Part shown: one piece after another, positions 7,279-14,545 of the stretch | Numbering within the stretch: position 1 is the first letter of the stretch | Layout: each line of letters opens with the position of its first letter | The notes under the pieces: generated by a model | The model's database searches: none | What the model was told of the DNA's origin: nothing | The model's input: only the letters and a program-made list of their open reading frames with translations | Assembly: GCA_964387645.1 (NCBI GenBank) | Contig: CAYLYM010000099.1 | Location: 1-14,545, forward strand | Direction: 5' to 3' | Source: CAYLYM01 sp964387645 | GTDB lineage: Bacteria; Calditrichota; Calditrichia; RBG-13-44-9 | Length of the DNA stretch: 14,545 nucleotides | Translations under genes and position numbers: made by a program

Positions 7279-9021
7279 ATGAATGAAAATGTCCATCTTT
7301 CCAGAAGGCAATTTTTAAAACAAATAGCAGGTATTTCTGGAATTGGAATGACTTTATCAATATCTGGATTAATTACTAATAAACTTGGAGCAAATTCTTT
7401 TTTTTCAGAAAAAAATTTTAGAAGAGATGAGAGACCTAACGTTCTTTTCATTCTGGTTGATGATCATGTAGTAGAATCACTTCGGCAAGGAGCGTTAATG
7501 CCGAATATCAGACGCATGTATGAGAAAGGAGTTACTTTTACACGAGCATATTGTGTAACCAGTGTCTGTACCCCTGCGCGCTACAATTGTTTAACAGGGC
7601 GTTATTCCAGTCGGTGTCAGAATGAAATTTTTCGTAGGCCCAGTGCGGGATTATTTGGCGGAATGAGTTTCGAAGGACAGACTTGGGTTCACTGGAATTG
7701 TGTTGCACCTCCTGGTGAAAAATCTATTGCCAATATTTTGCGAAATGAGGGTTATGCTACTGGAATTATTGGTAAATTAGGAAGACACTTTTTGTCGGAT
7801 AGAATAAAGGAAGTCACCGATCCTTATGAAAGGCAAAAAATATTTGCTGAAGATTTAAAAAATGCGGGTTTTGATTATGCAGGGGCAATCAGTGTGTCTA
7901 ATCTTCATGCAGATGTAGGTGATTGTCATAATCCGGAATGGCAAGTGCAATGTGCCTTTGAATTTTTTGAAAAAAATAAAGACCGGCCATTTTATCTTTA
8001 TTTTGCCACTCATCTTTTACATATGCCTCAACCATCTAAATTTCTAAAGGTCGATCCAAGAAAAGCTTACGAATGTATGATTCTTGATGAAGTTCCAAAA
8101 GTACAGCCATCTCGTAAATCGGTACTACAACGAGTCAAAAAAGCTGGTTTACCTGAGAAAATGGCTGGTGCAACCTGGCTTGACGATAGCATCGGAGCAC
8201 TATTTAATAAATTAGAAGAATTAGGAGTAGCTGAAAACACTATGGTTATATTTTTACAAGATAATGGTCATAACGGTGGAAAGGCATCTTTATATGAAGG
8301 TGGAATAAATATTAGTCCAGCTTGTATATATTGGCCTAGAGGAGTAAAAAATCCTGGTCGAGAATGTGATTCTTTAGTTGAAAATGTCGATTTTGTAGCA
8401 ACTATTCTCGATGTTTGTGGGATTACACCTCCGGCGGATTATAAAATTGATGGGGTAAGCCTTTTACCAATTCTTAATGGAAAAAAGGAAAGAGTACGAG
8501 ATTCAATTTATTGTGAAATAGGATACACAAGGGCCATTGTTACTGAAAGATGGAAATATTTAGCTTTTCGAGTTCCTCCCAGCCGCCAATTAAATGATGA
8601 ACAAAAAGAAATCTATCGGAAAGAAGTCGAAAAAGATAAAAGAGGTGTAGTAGATCCACAACTACGTGTAACACATTTGCACAGAAAAATTGGAGGGTGC
8701 AATAGTGAACGGAATGAAGCACTTAAGCATTATCGTAAAAATTTTTTTGACCCTGATCAGTTATATGATTTAAAAAATGACCCGAATGAAAAAAATAACT
8801 TAGCTAATGATCCACAGTACACTGAAATTCTGTCGAATTTAAAGAAAAAACTAAGGGAATATTTGCTTCAATTACCAGGAACTTTTGGAGAATTTAAAAC
8901 AATTGACGATTTAACCCCAAATGAAAAACAAGTTATTTTAAAAGCGCAAAAAGAGATCCAATTAGCAAACCAGATTTCTAAAAGGAAAAAAAAGAAAAAT
9001 AATAGAAAAAAGAAATTTTGA
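7279..9021 (+). CDS. Tat-exported formylglycine-dependent sulfatase (S1 family)
   Basis: This 580-aa protein probably removes sulfate esters from a polysaccharide. AGAGG at 7266-7270 lies 8 nt before the ATG. The N-terminus has a twin-arginine motif 'SRRQFLK' (8-14) before a hydrophobic stretch, so it should be exported folded. The sulfatase core begins 'RPNVLFILVDD', with metal ligands Asp61/Asp62. Cys97 in 'CTPAR' fits the C-x-P-x-R motif for conversion to formylglycine. Other active-site parts are 'HLLHMP' (245-250), 'QDNGHNGGK' (327-335; Asp328, Asn329) and Lys335. The usual 'GKWH' is altered to 'GKLGRH' (165-170), so the His is shifted. The C-terminal 'DPDQLYDLKNDPNEKNNLA' segment is standard for S1 sulfatases, and the tail ends in a highly basic K/R stretch. 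The maturase that makes formylglycine is not in the window. The neighbouring GH29 genes point to a sulfated fucan. Confidence 0.93.
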   Translation: MNENVHLSRRQFLKQIAGISGIGMTLSISGLITNKLGANSFFSEKNFRRDERPNVLFILVDDHVVESLRQGALMPNIRRMYEKGVTFTRAYCVTSVCTPARYNCLTGRYSSRCQNEIFRRPSAGLFGGMSFEGQTWVHWNCVAPPGEKSIANILRNEGYATGIIGKLGRHFLSDRIKEVTDPYERQKIFAEDLKNAGFDYAGAISVSNLHADVGDCHNPEWQVQCAFEFFEKNKDRPFYLYFATHLLHMPQPSKFLKVDPRKAYECMILDEVPKVQPSRKSVLQRVKKAGLPEKMAGATWLDDSIGALFNKLEELGVAENTMVIFLQDNGHNGGKASLYEGGINISPACIYWPRGVKNPGRECDSLVENVDFVATILDVCGITPPADYKIDGVSLLPILNGKKERVRDSIYCEIGYTRAIVTERWKYLAFRVPPSRQLNDEQKEIYRKEVEKDKRGVVDPQLRVTHLHRKIGGCNSERNEALKHYRKNFFDPDQLYDLKNDPNEKNNLANDPQYTEILSNLKKKLREYLLQLPGTFGEFKTIDDLTPNEKQVILKAQKEIQLANQISKRKKKKNNRKKKF

Positions 9022-9281
9022 AAAAAATTTTTCAATAAGTATTAATAATTTTGTACAAAATCCTTGATTTAATCATGATGTGTAAATGGGTTTGGTTTTT
9101 ACTTTATCATTATTTTTCAAACGATTAAAATCGGTGTTTAATACTTTTCCCAAATCCCCTCATAGACTTTCGAACAATAATATAGCCATCGAATTCGTTC
9201 GGTAGCAAAATAATGGAATAAATGTAAAGTAATTTCTCAAAGGTTTTAATTTTACATAATCTATTAAAGGAGATGGTAAAA

Positions 9282-10427
9282 ATGAAACGAAATTTAATTC
9301 TTTTTATTTTAGTAATATTTCTATTTTTTAGCTTGCTCATTGCACAGGGGAAGCAGAAGAGTAAAGTTCAAAAGAATTCTATCATTCCAGGTTATCTTTG
9401 CAATTATCAAGAATTGTATCAAAAAGATCCTCATGCTGCTGCATTACAATGGTTTAAAGATGCTAAGTTTGGTCTTTTTATTCATTATGCATTAGCCAGC
9501 CTTTTGCCGGAAGGTAAATGGGAATATATTCAATTATTGGAAAAAAAGGGTGAAGAAGTTAATAACGAATTATTTAAGAAATTTACAGCAGAAAAATTTG
9601 ATGCTGATTTTATTGCCGATCTTGCTGTTTCTGCAGGTATGAAATACATTACATTTACCACCCAACATTTAGGAAGAATGTTTATGTTTAAAACCTCATT
9701 AAGTGATTTTAGTAGTGTTAATTCACCAGCTAAAAGGGATTTAGTGGCAGAACTGGCAGAAGCATGTAGAAAAAGAAATTTAGGATTGTTTTTGTATGTT
9801 CCTCCTGAGAGAGCGCGAACTGATAGTATCTATTTCAAAGAAAACAGAACAGTTTTAAAAGAATTACTTACTAATTATGGACCGATTGCAGGAATATGGT
9901 TTGATGGTATAAATGGATTTTACAAAAATCCCCAAAATTATTCTCGATTGGCAGAAAATTTTGCATTTATTCGTTCATTACAGCCGCAGTGTTTAATATC
10001 CTTTAAAGAGGGTGCTCTTGGTGAAGAAGATTTTATAACACCTGAACATTTTTTGTTACCTACTCCAGTTAAATGGGATACCGAATTACGTCAGGAACGT
10101 TGGGAGATTCGTCTGGAGCGCTGGACAAAAAATAATAAAGAACGTTGGGAAAAATATTTTAAATACAAACCGGCTGAAATTAATACTACAATGCAAATTT
10201 GCTTGGGGCGTGATGGGATTGGAAGAAGAGGTGGATGGATAAACGATGAAGCAACACGGCATTTAGAAGCAAATGAAGCATGGTTTCTTTTAAAAGTAGC
10301 CCGGTCTCTAAAGGCTAATTTACTTTTAAATATTGGATTAAGAGGAGATGGTTCTGTTCATCCAGCAGATATAAGAGTTTTGAGAAAAATTGGTAAACGT
10401 ATTCGTAAACATGGCTTCCCAGAATAA
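9282..10427 (+). CDS. Divergent GH29-like secreted alpha-L-fucosidase
   Basis: The start is set at 9282 because AAAGGAG (9266-9272) lies 9 nt before it; the in-frame ATG at 9273 directly abuts that site. The 381-aa product has a Sec signal peptide (1 to about 22) and a single GH29-type barrel without the C-terminal beta-sandwich seen in the fucosidase at 5258. Family marks are 'WFKDAKFGLFIHY' (57-69), the predicted nucleophile Asp208 in 'GIWFDG', 'DFITPE' (250-255; Glu255 a candidate for the acid/base region), and 'SLKANLLLNIGLRGDGS' near the end. The canonical 'HHDGF' that contacts fucose is replaced by 'QHLGRMFMF' (128-136), so sugar recognition probably differs. It could act on substituted or sulfated fucose or another sugar, or be weakly active. 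It lies 260 nt after the sulfatase and 122 nt before a beta-helix gene. Confidence 0.85.
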   Translation: MKRNLILFILVIFLFFSLLIAQGKQKSKVQKNSIIPGYLCNYQELYQKDPHAAALQWFKDAKFGLFIHYALASLLPEGKWEYIQLLEKKGEEVNNELFKKFTAEKFDADFIADLAVSAGMKYITFTTQHLGRMFMFKTSLSDFSSVNSPAKRDLVAELAEACRKRNLGLFLYVPPERARTDSIYFKENRTVLKELLTNYGPIAGIWFDGINGFYKNPQNYSRLAENFAFIRSLQPQCLISFKEGALGEEDFITPEHFLLPTPVKWDTELRQERWEIRLERWTKNNKERWEKYFKYKPAEINTTMQICLGRDGIGRRGGWINDEATRHLEANEAWFLLKVARSLKANLLLNIGLRGDGSVHPADIRVLRKIGKRIRKHGFPE

Positions 10428-10549
10428 ATTAACAATAGGTGAAAGTTAAAAATTTAGAATGAACTATTATCAGAATATAAGCAATGTGGGTGTTATTAAT
10501 AAAAATTTCATTATTTAATACTTGAATTAAAATAAAAAAAGAGTGTAAG

Positions 10550-12718
10550 ATGAAGATTTTAATCGGTTTTTATATTTTCCTGCTAATAAACGTTAGCATG
10601 GCAAGGCAATTTTTTGTATCTGAGAAAGGTAATGATAATAATCCCGGGACTAAAGAACAACCTTTTCGAACGATACAGAGAGCAGCGGACATTATGGTTT
10701 CTGGGGATACTTGTTATATTCGAGCAGGTCGATATCACGAAACCGTTATAATAAATGGGAAAAAAGCTGGAGGAGGAAAATTTTTAGTCTTTCAAGCCTA
10801 TCCAGGAGAAAAAGTTATTTTAGATGGTACAGAACCTATACATTCAAGATGGAAACTGTTCAGAGGTAAAATCTATATGACAAAATTACGAAAAGATATA
10901 TGGCAACTTTTTGTTGATGGAGAATCTATGGTTTCTGCCCGCTGGCCAAATGGTTATTGGCATGACGGATCTATATGGGATCGAAAACGTTCGTGGGCAA
11001 AAGTAGATCCACGAAGCCGTTATGGTGTAATGTACAATAAAGAAATGGCAAAAACTGGTATTAATTTTACTGGTGCTATAGCGATAATGAATATTGGATC
11101 ATTTCGAACTTTTCAGCGGTTTGTTGAAGGCCATAAGAAAGGAAGTGATCATTTTTATTATCCAAAAGATTTATGGAAAAGATTAGAATGGGAAGAATGG
11201 TTTGTCAATAAAAATAGAGAAGGATATTTTTATTTGGAAGGAAAATTAGAATGTCTGGATTCAGCAAAAGAGTGGTTCTATAATCCAGATACTAAGGAAC
11301 TTTATTTATGGGCTGATGATGGGAAAAATCCTACTGGCCGTGATATTCGTGGTAAAACCCAGTCCTATGCATTTGATCTAAAAAATTCCAGTTATGTAAT
11401 TATCAAAGGATTAGAATTTTTCGGAACAACTTTTCGTGCTGAAGATTGCGATCATATAAAAGTTGAAGATTGTCATTTTTTATATCCTTCTTATTCCAAA
11501 AGGATGCTGCGTGACATCAATTCGATGGATGTCACAAAAATGGTTACAAAAGATGAATTTGATCCCGCTTATAATACAATTCGAAACTGCATATTTGAAT
11601 ATATGGATGGACCTGCTATAGAAATGTCAGGAGTTGGGAATTTGGTTGAAAATTGTTATATCCATGATGTGGATTATAGTTGTACATACGAAGGTGGATG
11701 GACAATTCATATGGTCAGGGCTCCTGATTTAATATTTAGACGAAACACGGTTCATACTACCGGTGCGTCGGAATTATTCAAATCTGGTAAAAGAAATTTA
11801 ATTGAATTTAACAATTTGTATTTATCTGGATTTTTACAAAATGATGGTGCTTTGATTCAGGTAAGCGCCGAACAGCAATATGGTACTATTGTTCGTTATA
11901 ATTGGGTACACAATTCAGTTAAACAAGGAATCCGGTTCGATAATTCAAATTTACCTAACTCACCGTGGGGAACAAATGGGACTGTTCATCACAATGTTGC
12001 CTGGAAGACTCAGCGAGTATATTTTAAAGGTGATTATCATCAAATTTATCACAATCTCAGTTTTGACAGTGAATTGAACGATTTGATTGTTTCAAGTGAG
12101 ATTTCAATTAATGGTCGAAACTTTTTTACAATTACCAGGAATAATGTTGCAGGAAAATTATCTGGGAATCGTTCTCAACCGATTGAAAAACATCCAGTTC
12201 CTGGCATTGTTGATCACAATTGGGCTGGTAACATTTTAGGAAAAAATATCAGAACTCAATTACGTGATCCCGACAATTTAGACTTTCGGCCAAAAGCAGG
12301 TTCTGAATTAGTGGATGCTGGAATAATTATTCAAAATATTAATGACCATTTTTTAGGTAAAGCTCCGGATATTGGTCCTTATGAATTTGGTGATGTCAAT
12401 TATTGGATACCTGGTTATCAGGCTCCACATGCTTCTACTCCGATTCCACCAGACGGGGCAATAAATGTAAAAGTTGATGCAGATTTGATGTGGTTGCAAG
12501 GTTATAAGGCTACATCGCATGATATATATTTTGGAACAGATTCTACAAGAGTTGCATTAGCTAATAGAAAAGCTCCCGAGTTTAAAGGGAACCTAAAAAA
12601 TAATATATTCTCTCCCGGATTTTTGGAACGAGGAAAAATTTATTATTGGCGAATAGACGCTATTAGAGAATCAAAGGTTATAAAAGGAACTGTGTGGAAA
12701 TTTCAGGTTGAAGAGTAA
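10550..12718 (+). CDS. Large secreted beta-helix protein with C-terminal fibronectin-III-like domain
   Basis: This 722-aa protein is a paralogue of the one at 1942-4125, sharing the whole beta-helix part. Shared segments are 'NDNNPGT' with 'EQPFRT' near the N-terminus, 'DGTEPI', 'MLR' in the middle, 'NPTGRDIRGKTQ' and 'LVDAG' with 'APDIGPYEFG' at the end of the helix. A Sec signal peptide covers residues 1 to about 18. The C-terminus differs from the paralogue: residues about 627-722 form an Ig/fibronectin-III-like module ('PPDGAINV' ... 'HDIYFGTDS' ... 'RGKIYYWRIDAI' ... 'VWKF'), a type often found at the ends of secreted enzymes. No T9SS sorting tail is present, so it may remain periplasmic or leave another way. 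The RBS is weak (GAGTGTAAG). Possible activities are lyase or GH141-like hydrolase, undecided. Confidence 0.8.
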   Translation: MKILIGFYIFLLINVSMARQFFVSEKGNDNNPGTKEQPFRTIQRAADIMVSGDTCYIRAGRYHETVIINGKKAGGGKFLVFQAYPGEKVILDGTEPIHSRWKLFRGKIYMTKLRKDIWQLFVDGESMVSARWPNGYWHDGSIWDRKRSWAKVDPRSRYGVMYNKEMAKTGINFTGAIAIMNIGSFRTFQRFVEGHKKGSDHFYYPKDLWKRLEWEEWFVNKNREGYFYLEGKLECLDSAKEWFYNPDTKELYLWADDGKNPTGRDIRGKTQSYAFDLKNSSYVIIKGLEFFGTTFRAEDCDHIKVEDCHFLYPSYSKRMLRDINSMDVTKMVTKDEFDPAYNTIRNCIFEYMDGPAIEMSGVGNLVENCYIHDVDYSCTYEGGWTIHMVRAPDLIFRRNTVHTTGASELFKSGKRNLIEFNNLYLSGFLQNDGALIQVSAEQQYGTIVRYNWVHNSVKQGIRFDNSNLPNSPWGTNGTVHHNVAWKTQRVYFKGDYHQIYHNLSFDSELNDLIVSSEISINGRNFFTITRNNVAGKLSGNRSQPIEKHPVPGIVDHNWAGNILGKNIRTQLRDPDNLDFRPKAGSELVDAGIIIQNINDHFLGKAPDIGPYEFGDVNYWIPGYQAPHASTPIPPDGAINVKVDADLMWLQGYKATSHDIYFGTDSTRVALANRKAPEFKGNLKNNIFSPGFLERGKIYYWRIDAIRESKVIKGTVWKFQVEE

Positions 12719-12773
12719 AATTCTGGAAAAATTGTATCTGTTGTGAAAAATGTATTTTTTATGAAAAATTTCG

Positions 12774-12787
12774 ACATTTTAAAATGT
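12774..12787. repeat. 14-bp perfect palindrome
   Basis: ACATTTTAAAATGT reads the same on both strands and lies 56 nt after the beta-helix gene. No T tract follows, so it is not a terminator. It could be a protein-binding site; AT-rich palindromes of this size also arise by chance. Confidence 0.4.
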
Positions 12788-12871
12788 AATATATTTAATG
12801 GTTATTAATTGTTAAATGTAATAAATTCAAACAATTTGAAATGTAGAAAATTGGGTATAATCTTTCTTTAG

Positions 12872-12973
12872 CAGAAAACCATCCTCATTGTAAAGGAAGA
12901 AGATGATTTATTACGTCTTTTATTAAGGTATAATTGATGCATTTTTAGTAAATTCAATAAGATGGTTTTTGTG
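12872..12973. repeat. Imperfect 19-bp inverted repeats around about 64 nt
   Basis: CAGAAAACCATCCTCATTG (12872-12890) pairs with CAATAAGATGGTTTTTGTG (12955-12973). The core AAAACCATC / GATGGTTTT matches over 9 bp and the flanks match with small gaps. The whole would fold into a hairpin of about 100 nt. It may be a small MITE-like remnant or a structured leader RNA. Confidence 0.35.
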
Positions 12974-12981
12974 TGCATTTT

Positions 12982-13061
12982 GCTGATGCGAATATTTTAA
13001 TTGTGTATTTAAAAATGTTATTATCGGATAAGGCGTGGCTGATGAGTTATAATTGTGTATT
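12982..13061 (+). repeat. Imperfect direct repeats ending TAATTGTGTATT
   Basis: Two units start GCTGATG and end TAATTGTGTATT: 12982-13009 (28 nt) and 13038-13061 (24 nt). The shared 12-mer is exact. A near copy (TAATTGTCTATT) occurs at 4253-4264 upstream of the lipoprotein gene. The pair may be duplicated regulator sites upstream of the receptor. Confidence 0.4.
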
Positions 13062-13161
13062 GAGAATCTCATAATAGATCAGTTTGGGAAAATAAAATTA
13101 GATTCAGAAAATCTCGGCCAAAATTTTTGCAAAATGTTAATAACCAATTAGTCTATAAACG

Positions 13162-14346
13162 ATGAATTTGATTTGTTATGAACAATTTACAAAAGCATCA
13201 TTTTTTAAAGGTTTATCTCTATTAATTTCTCGCTCTGTATTTATTTTCTTTCTGGGGGGATTTAGTTTATTGCTTTCGAATACTTCGGGTAGGGTAACTG
13301 GAAAAGTAGTTGATGAAGAGACGAAAAATCCATTAGAGTATGCGAATGTTGTAGTGTATGGTATTCCCGATTCTGTGTTTGTTACTGGTACAAGCACAGA
13401 TAAGGATGGATTTTTTGTAATAGGGAATCTGAGTCCGGGAAAATATTCCATTGAAATCTCTTATTTAGGCTATTTATCTAAAAAAATAACTAACATAGAG
13501 ATTACTGCTTCAGGTAAGGATCTAGGAAAAATTACTTTAAAGAAAATTTCTTTAGAATTAAATGAAGTAGTAGTGGAAGCAAAAAAACCAATGTTGATAA
13601 GTTTCCCTGGTAAACTTATGTTAAATGTGGATCAAAATATTATAGGCGAAGGTGGTTCAGCAATAGATTTAATGCAAAATATTCCTTCAGTAACTATTGA
13701 TGAAGATAATAATATATTTCTCAGAGGTCGAAAAGCTACAATTATGATAGATGGAATACAAACTAACATAGAGGGTATATTAGATCAACTTCCGGCAACC
13801 TCTATAGAGAGTATTGAAGTAATTACAAACCCATCTGCCAAATATGATACCAAATCTGGAGTAGGTGTAATAAACATTAAATTAAGAAAAGAAAAACGCA
13901 AAGGACTTAATGGTCGGATCCAATTTAGTGTATTTCATGTGGGAGATTATAATGGAGTATTAAGCCTAAACTATCGATATAAAAAATTTAATATTTTTTC
14001 AAGCTATTCAGGTCAACTTAAGACTCAAATTGGTGAAACACAATCCACGCGCGAGATAACTAAAAAAATTTCATCATTTTTAAATCAAAATATTGAGTCA
14101 AATAGAAAGTTACCAGGTCATATTATTCGTTTAAGAGGGAGCTATTTTATTAATAAAACGGATCTGATTACTTTTGGAGGCTATTATCATATATTTGATC
14201 AACAATATAATACATTTTATGAAAATCAAAAATTTAATTCAGACCATGAAATAGCATATTTTTCAAAGAGAGATAGAAAAAGTAATTTAGATAGGAATTC
14301 GTATGAATTTTCTTTTAAATATAAAAAAGGAGGGTGTAATGGATGA
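13162..14346 (+). CDS. Truncated TonB-dependent receptor-like outer-membrane protein
   Basis: This 394-aa product has a Sec signal peptide (1 to about 40). A carboxypeptidase-regulatory-like domain follows (about 44-127; 'GRVTGKVVDEETKNPLEYANV' begins it, and 'STDKDGFFVIGNLSPGKYSI' is its signature). Then comes a plug domain (about 132-245) with 'NEVVVEA', 'LMQNIPSVTID', 'ATIMIDGIQ' and 'SIESIEVITNPSAKYD'. About 145 residues of barrel follow, and the frame then ends. Full-length relatives of this outer-membrane beta-barrel type usually run to about 750-850 residues, so roughly half is missing. The break falls at the RBS/start of the next gene. The start has no obvious RBS. In full form it would transport an oligosaccharide or other ligand with TonB; as it stands it is unlikely to form a functional pore. 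An assembly artefact at the junction is also possible. Confidence 0.85.
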   Translation: MNLICYEQFTKASFFKGLSLLISRSVFIFFLGGFSLLLSNTSGRVTGKVVDEETKNPLEYANVVVYGIPDSVFVTGTSTDKDGFFVIGNLSPGKYSIEISYLGYLSKKITNIEITASGKDLGKITLKKISLELNEVVVEAKKPMLISFPGKLMLNVDQNIIGEGGSAIDLMQNIPSVTIDEDNNIFLRGRKATIMIDGIQTNIEGILDQLPATSIESIEVITNPSAKYDTKSGVGVINIKLRKEKRKGLNGRIQFSVFHVGDYNGVLSLNYRYKKFNIFSSYSGQLKTQIGETQSTREITKKISSFLNQNIESNRKLPGHIIRLRGSYFINKTDLITFGGYYHIFDQQYNTFYENQKFNSDHEIAYFSKRDRKSNLDRNSYEFSFKYKKGGCNG

Positions 14347-14545
14347 GAGGAAGATTTTGTTGAGTGAGAAGGAAATACCGCAGGCTTGGTATAATATCCA
14401 ACCGGACCTGCCCGCTCCTTTGGAACCACCGATTAATCCAGCCACGGGTAAGCCAGTTGGTCCTGATGACCTGGCTCCTATTTTCCCTATGGAGTTGATT
14501 AAACAGGAAGTGAGTCAAGAGAAGTGGATTGAGATTCCTTCCGAG
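14339..14545 (+). CDS. trpB2: TrpB2-type tryptophan synthase beta chain, 5' part
   Basis: Sixty-nine codons from ATG 14339 remain open to the window end. AGGAGGG (14328-14334) lies just before, 4 nt from the start. The peptide begins MDERKILLSEKEIPQAWYNI and continues with 'DLPAPLEPP', 'DDLAPIFPMELIKQEVS' and 'WIEIP'. This is the characteristic N-terminal extension of the TrpB2 subgroup of PLP-dependent tryptophan synthase beta chains, which join indole to serine (or phosphoserine) without needing TrpA contact. The PLP lysine lies beyond the window. The gene is about 48% GC while the DNA just upstream is about 23%. The gene overlaps the end of the truncated receptor frame by 8 nt. It has no apparent link to polysaccharide breakdown. 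Confidence 0.85.
   Translation, partial: MDERKILLSEKEIPQAWYNIQPDLPAPLEPPINPATGKPVGPDDLAPIFPMELIKQEVSQEKWIEIPSE

Larger units (their letters stand above)
12719..13161. other. 443-nt repeat-rich spacer upstream of receptor gene
   Basis: I find no gene here. The spacer holds a 14-bp perfect palindrome at 12774-12787, two TATAAT hexamers without good -35 boxes (12856-12861, 12929-12934), an imperfect inverted repeat (12872-12890 with 12955-12973), two imperfect direct repeats (12982-13009 and 13038-13061), and a sequence shared with the leader (13065-13087). It is likely to be the regulatory region of the receptor gene, but that is inference. Confidence 0.5.

Noticed and set aside
9049..9060. 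TTTTGTACAAAA palindrome after the sulfatase
   Set aside because: Short, AT-rich and without a T tract or nearby promoter; not enough to call a site.
13026..13034. GGATAAGGC shared with the minus strand of the GC-rich island (7111-7119)
   Set aside because: Only nine bases match and the flanks differ, so this is compatible with chance.
1..14545. CRISPR array, tRNA, rRNA or transposase
   Set aside because: I looked for regularly spaced repeats, cloverleaf-like segments, rRNA motifs and transposase motifs on both strands and found none.

Overview
The window looks like a sulfated-fucan (fucoidan-type) degradation locus from a bacterium of the FCB superphylum, most plausibly a Calditrichota/KSB1/Ignavibacteriota-like lineage. 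The evidence is low GC content, all genes on the + strand, and two secreted proteins ending in the FlgD-like / type IX secretion (T9SS) sorting domain with the typical 'NYPNPFNP' entry motif. There is also an outer-membrane receptor with an N-terminal carboxypeptidase-regulatory-like domain. The lineage call is an inference from protein style, not from a marker gene.

Layout: 1-508 is a gene-free leader with a good promoter, a 10-bp palindrome, an RBS followed by a three-codon ORF, and a clear intrinsic terminator. It is followed by a right-handed beta-helix protein with a T9SS tail (509-1843), a large beta-helix protein with a T9SS tail (1942-4125), a small lipoprotein (4485-5141), a GH29 alpha-L-fucosidase (5258-6835), a Tat-exported S1 sulfatase (7279-9021), a second, divergent GH29-like protein (9282-10427), and a paralogue of the large beta-helix protein that carries a fibronectin-III-like tail instead of the T9SS tail (10550-12718). 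After a 443-nt gap rich in repeats comes a TonB-receptor-like protein (13162-14346). It breaks off early in the barrel and runs straight into the start of a TrpB2-type tryptophan synthase beta chain (14339 to the window end).

Functional reading: the sulfatase would remove sulfate esters, the two GH29 proteins would release alpha-L-fucose, and the large beta-helix proteins are candidate backbone-cleaving or accessory polysaccharide enzymes (lyase or GH141-like; not provable here). Export routes are mixed: Sec plus T9SS, Sec lipoprotein, Sec, and Tat. No SusC/SusD pair, sulfatase-maturing enzyme or fucose catabolism gene is visible in the window.

The most striking anomalies are: (1) the abrupt truncation of the receptor at the trpB2 start, with a jump from about 23% to about 48% GC; (2) the promoter/operator-like palindrome/terminator leader at 105-390; (3) a 100-nt GC-rich island (53% GC) inside an AT-rich spacer at 7031-7130; (4) a sequence shared between the leader (250-268) and the receptor upstream region (13065-13087); (5) the swapped C-terminal domains of the beta-helix paralogues; and (6) loss of the His-His-Asp-Gly fucose-binding motif in the second GH29 protein.
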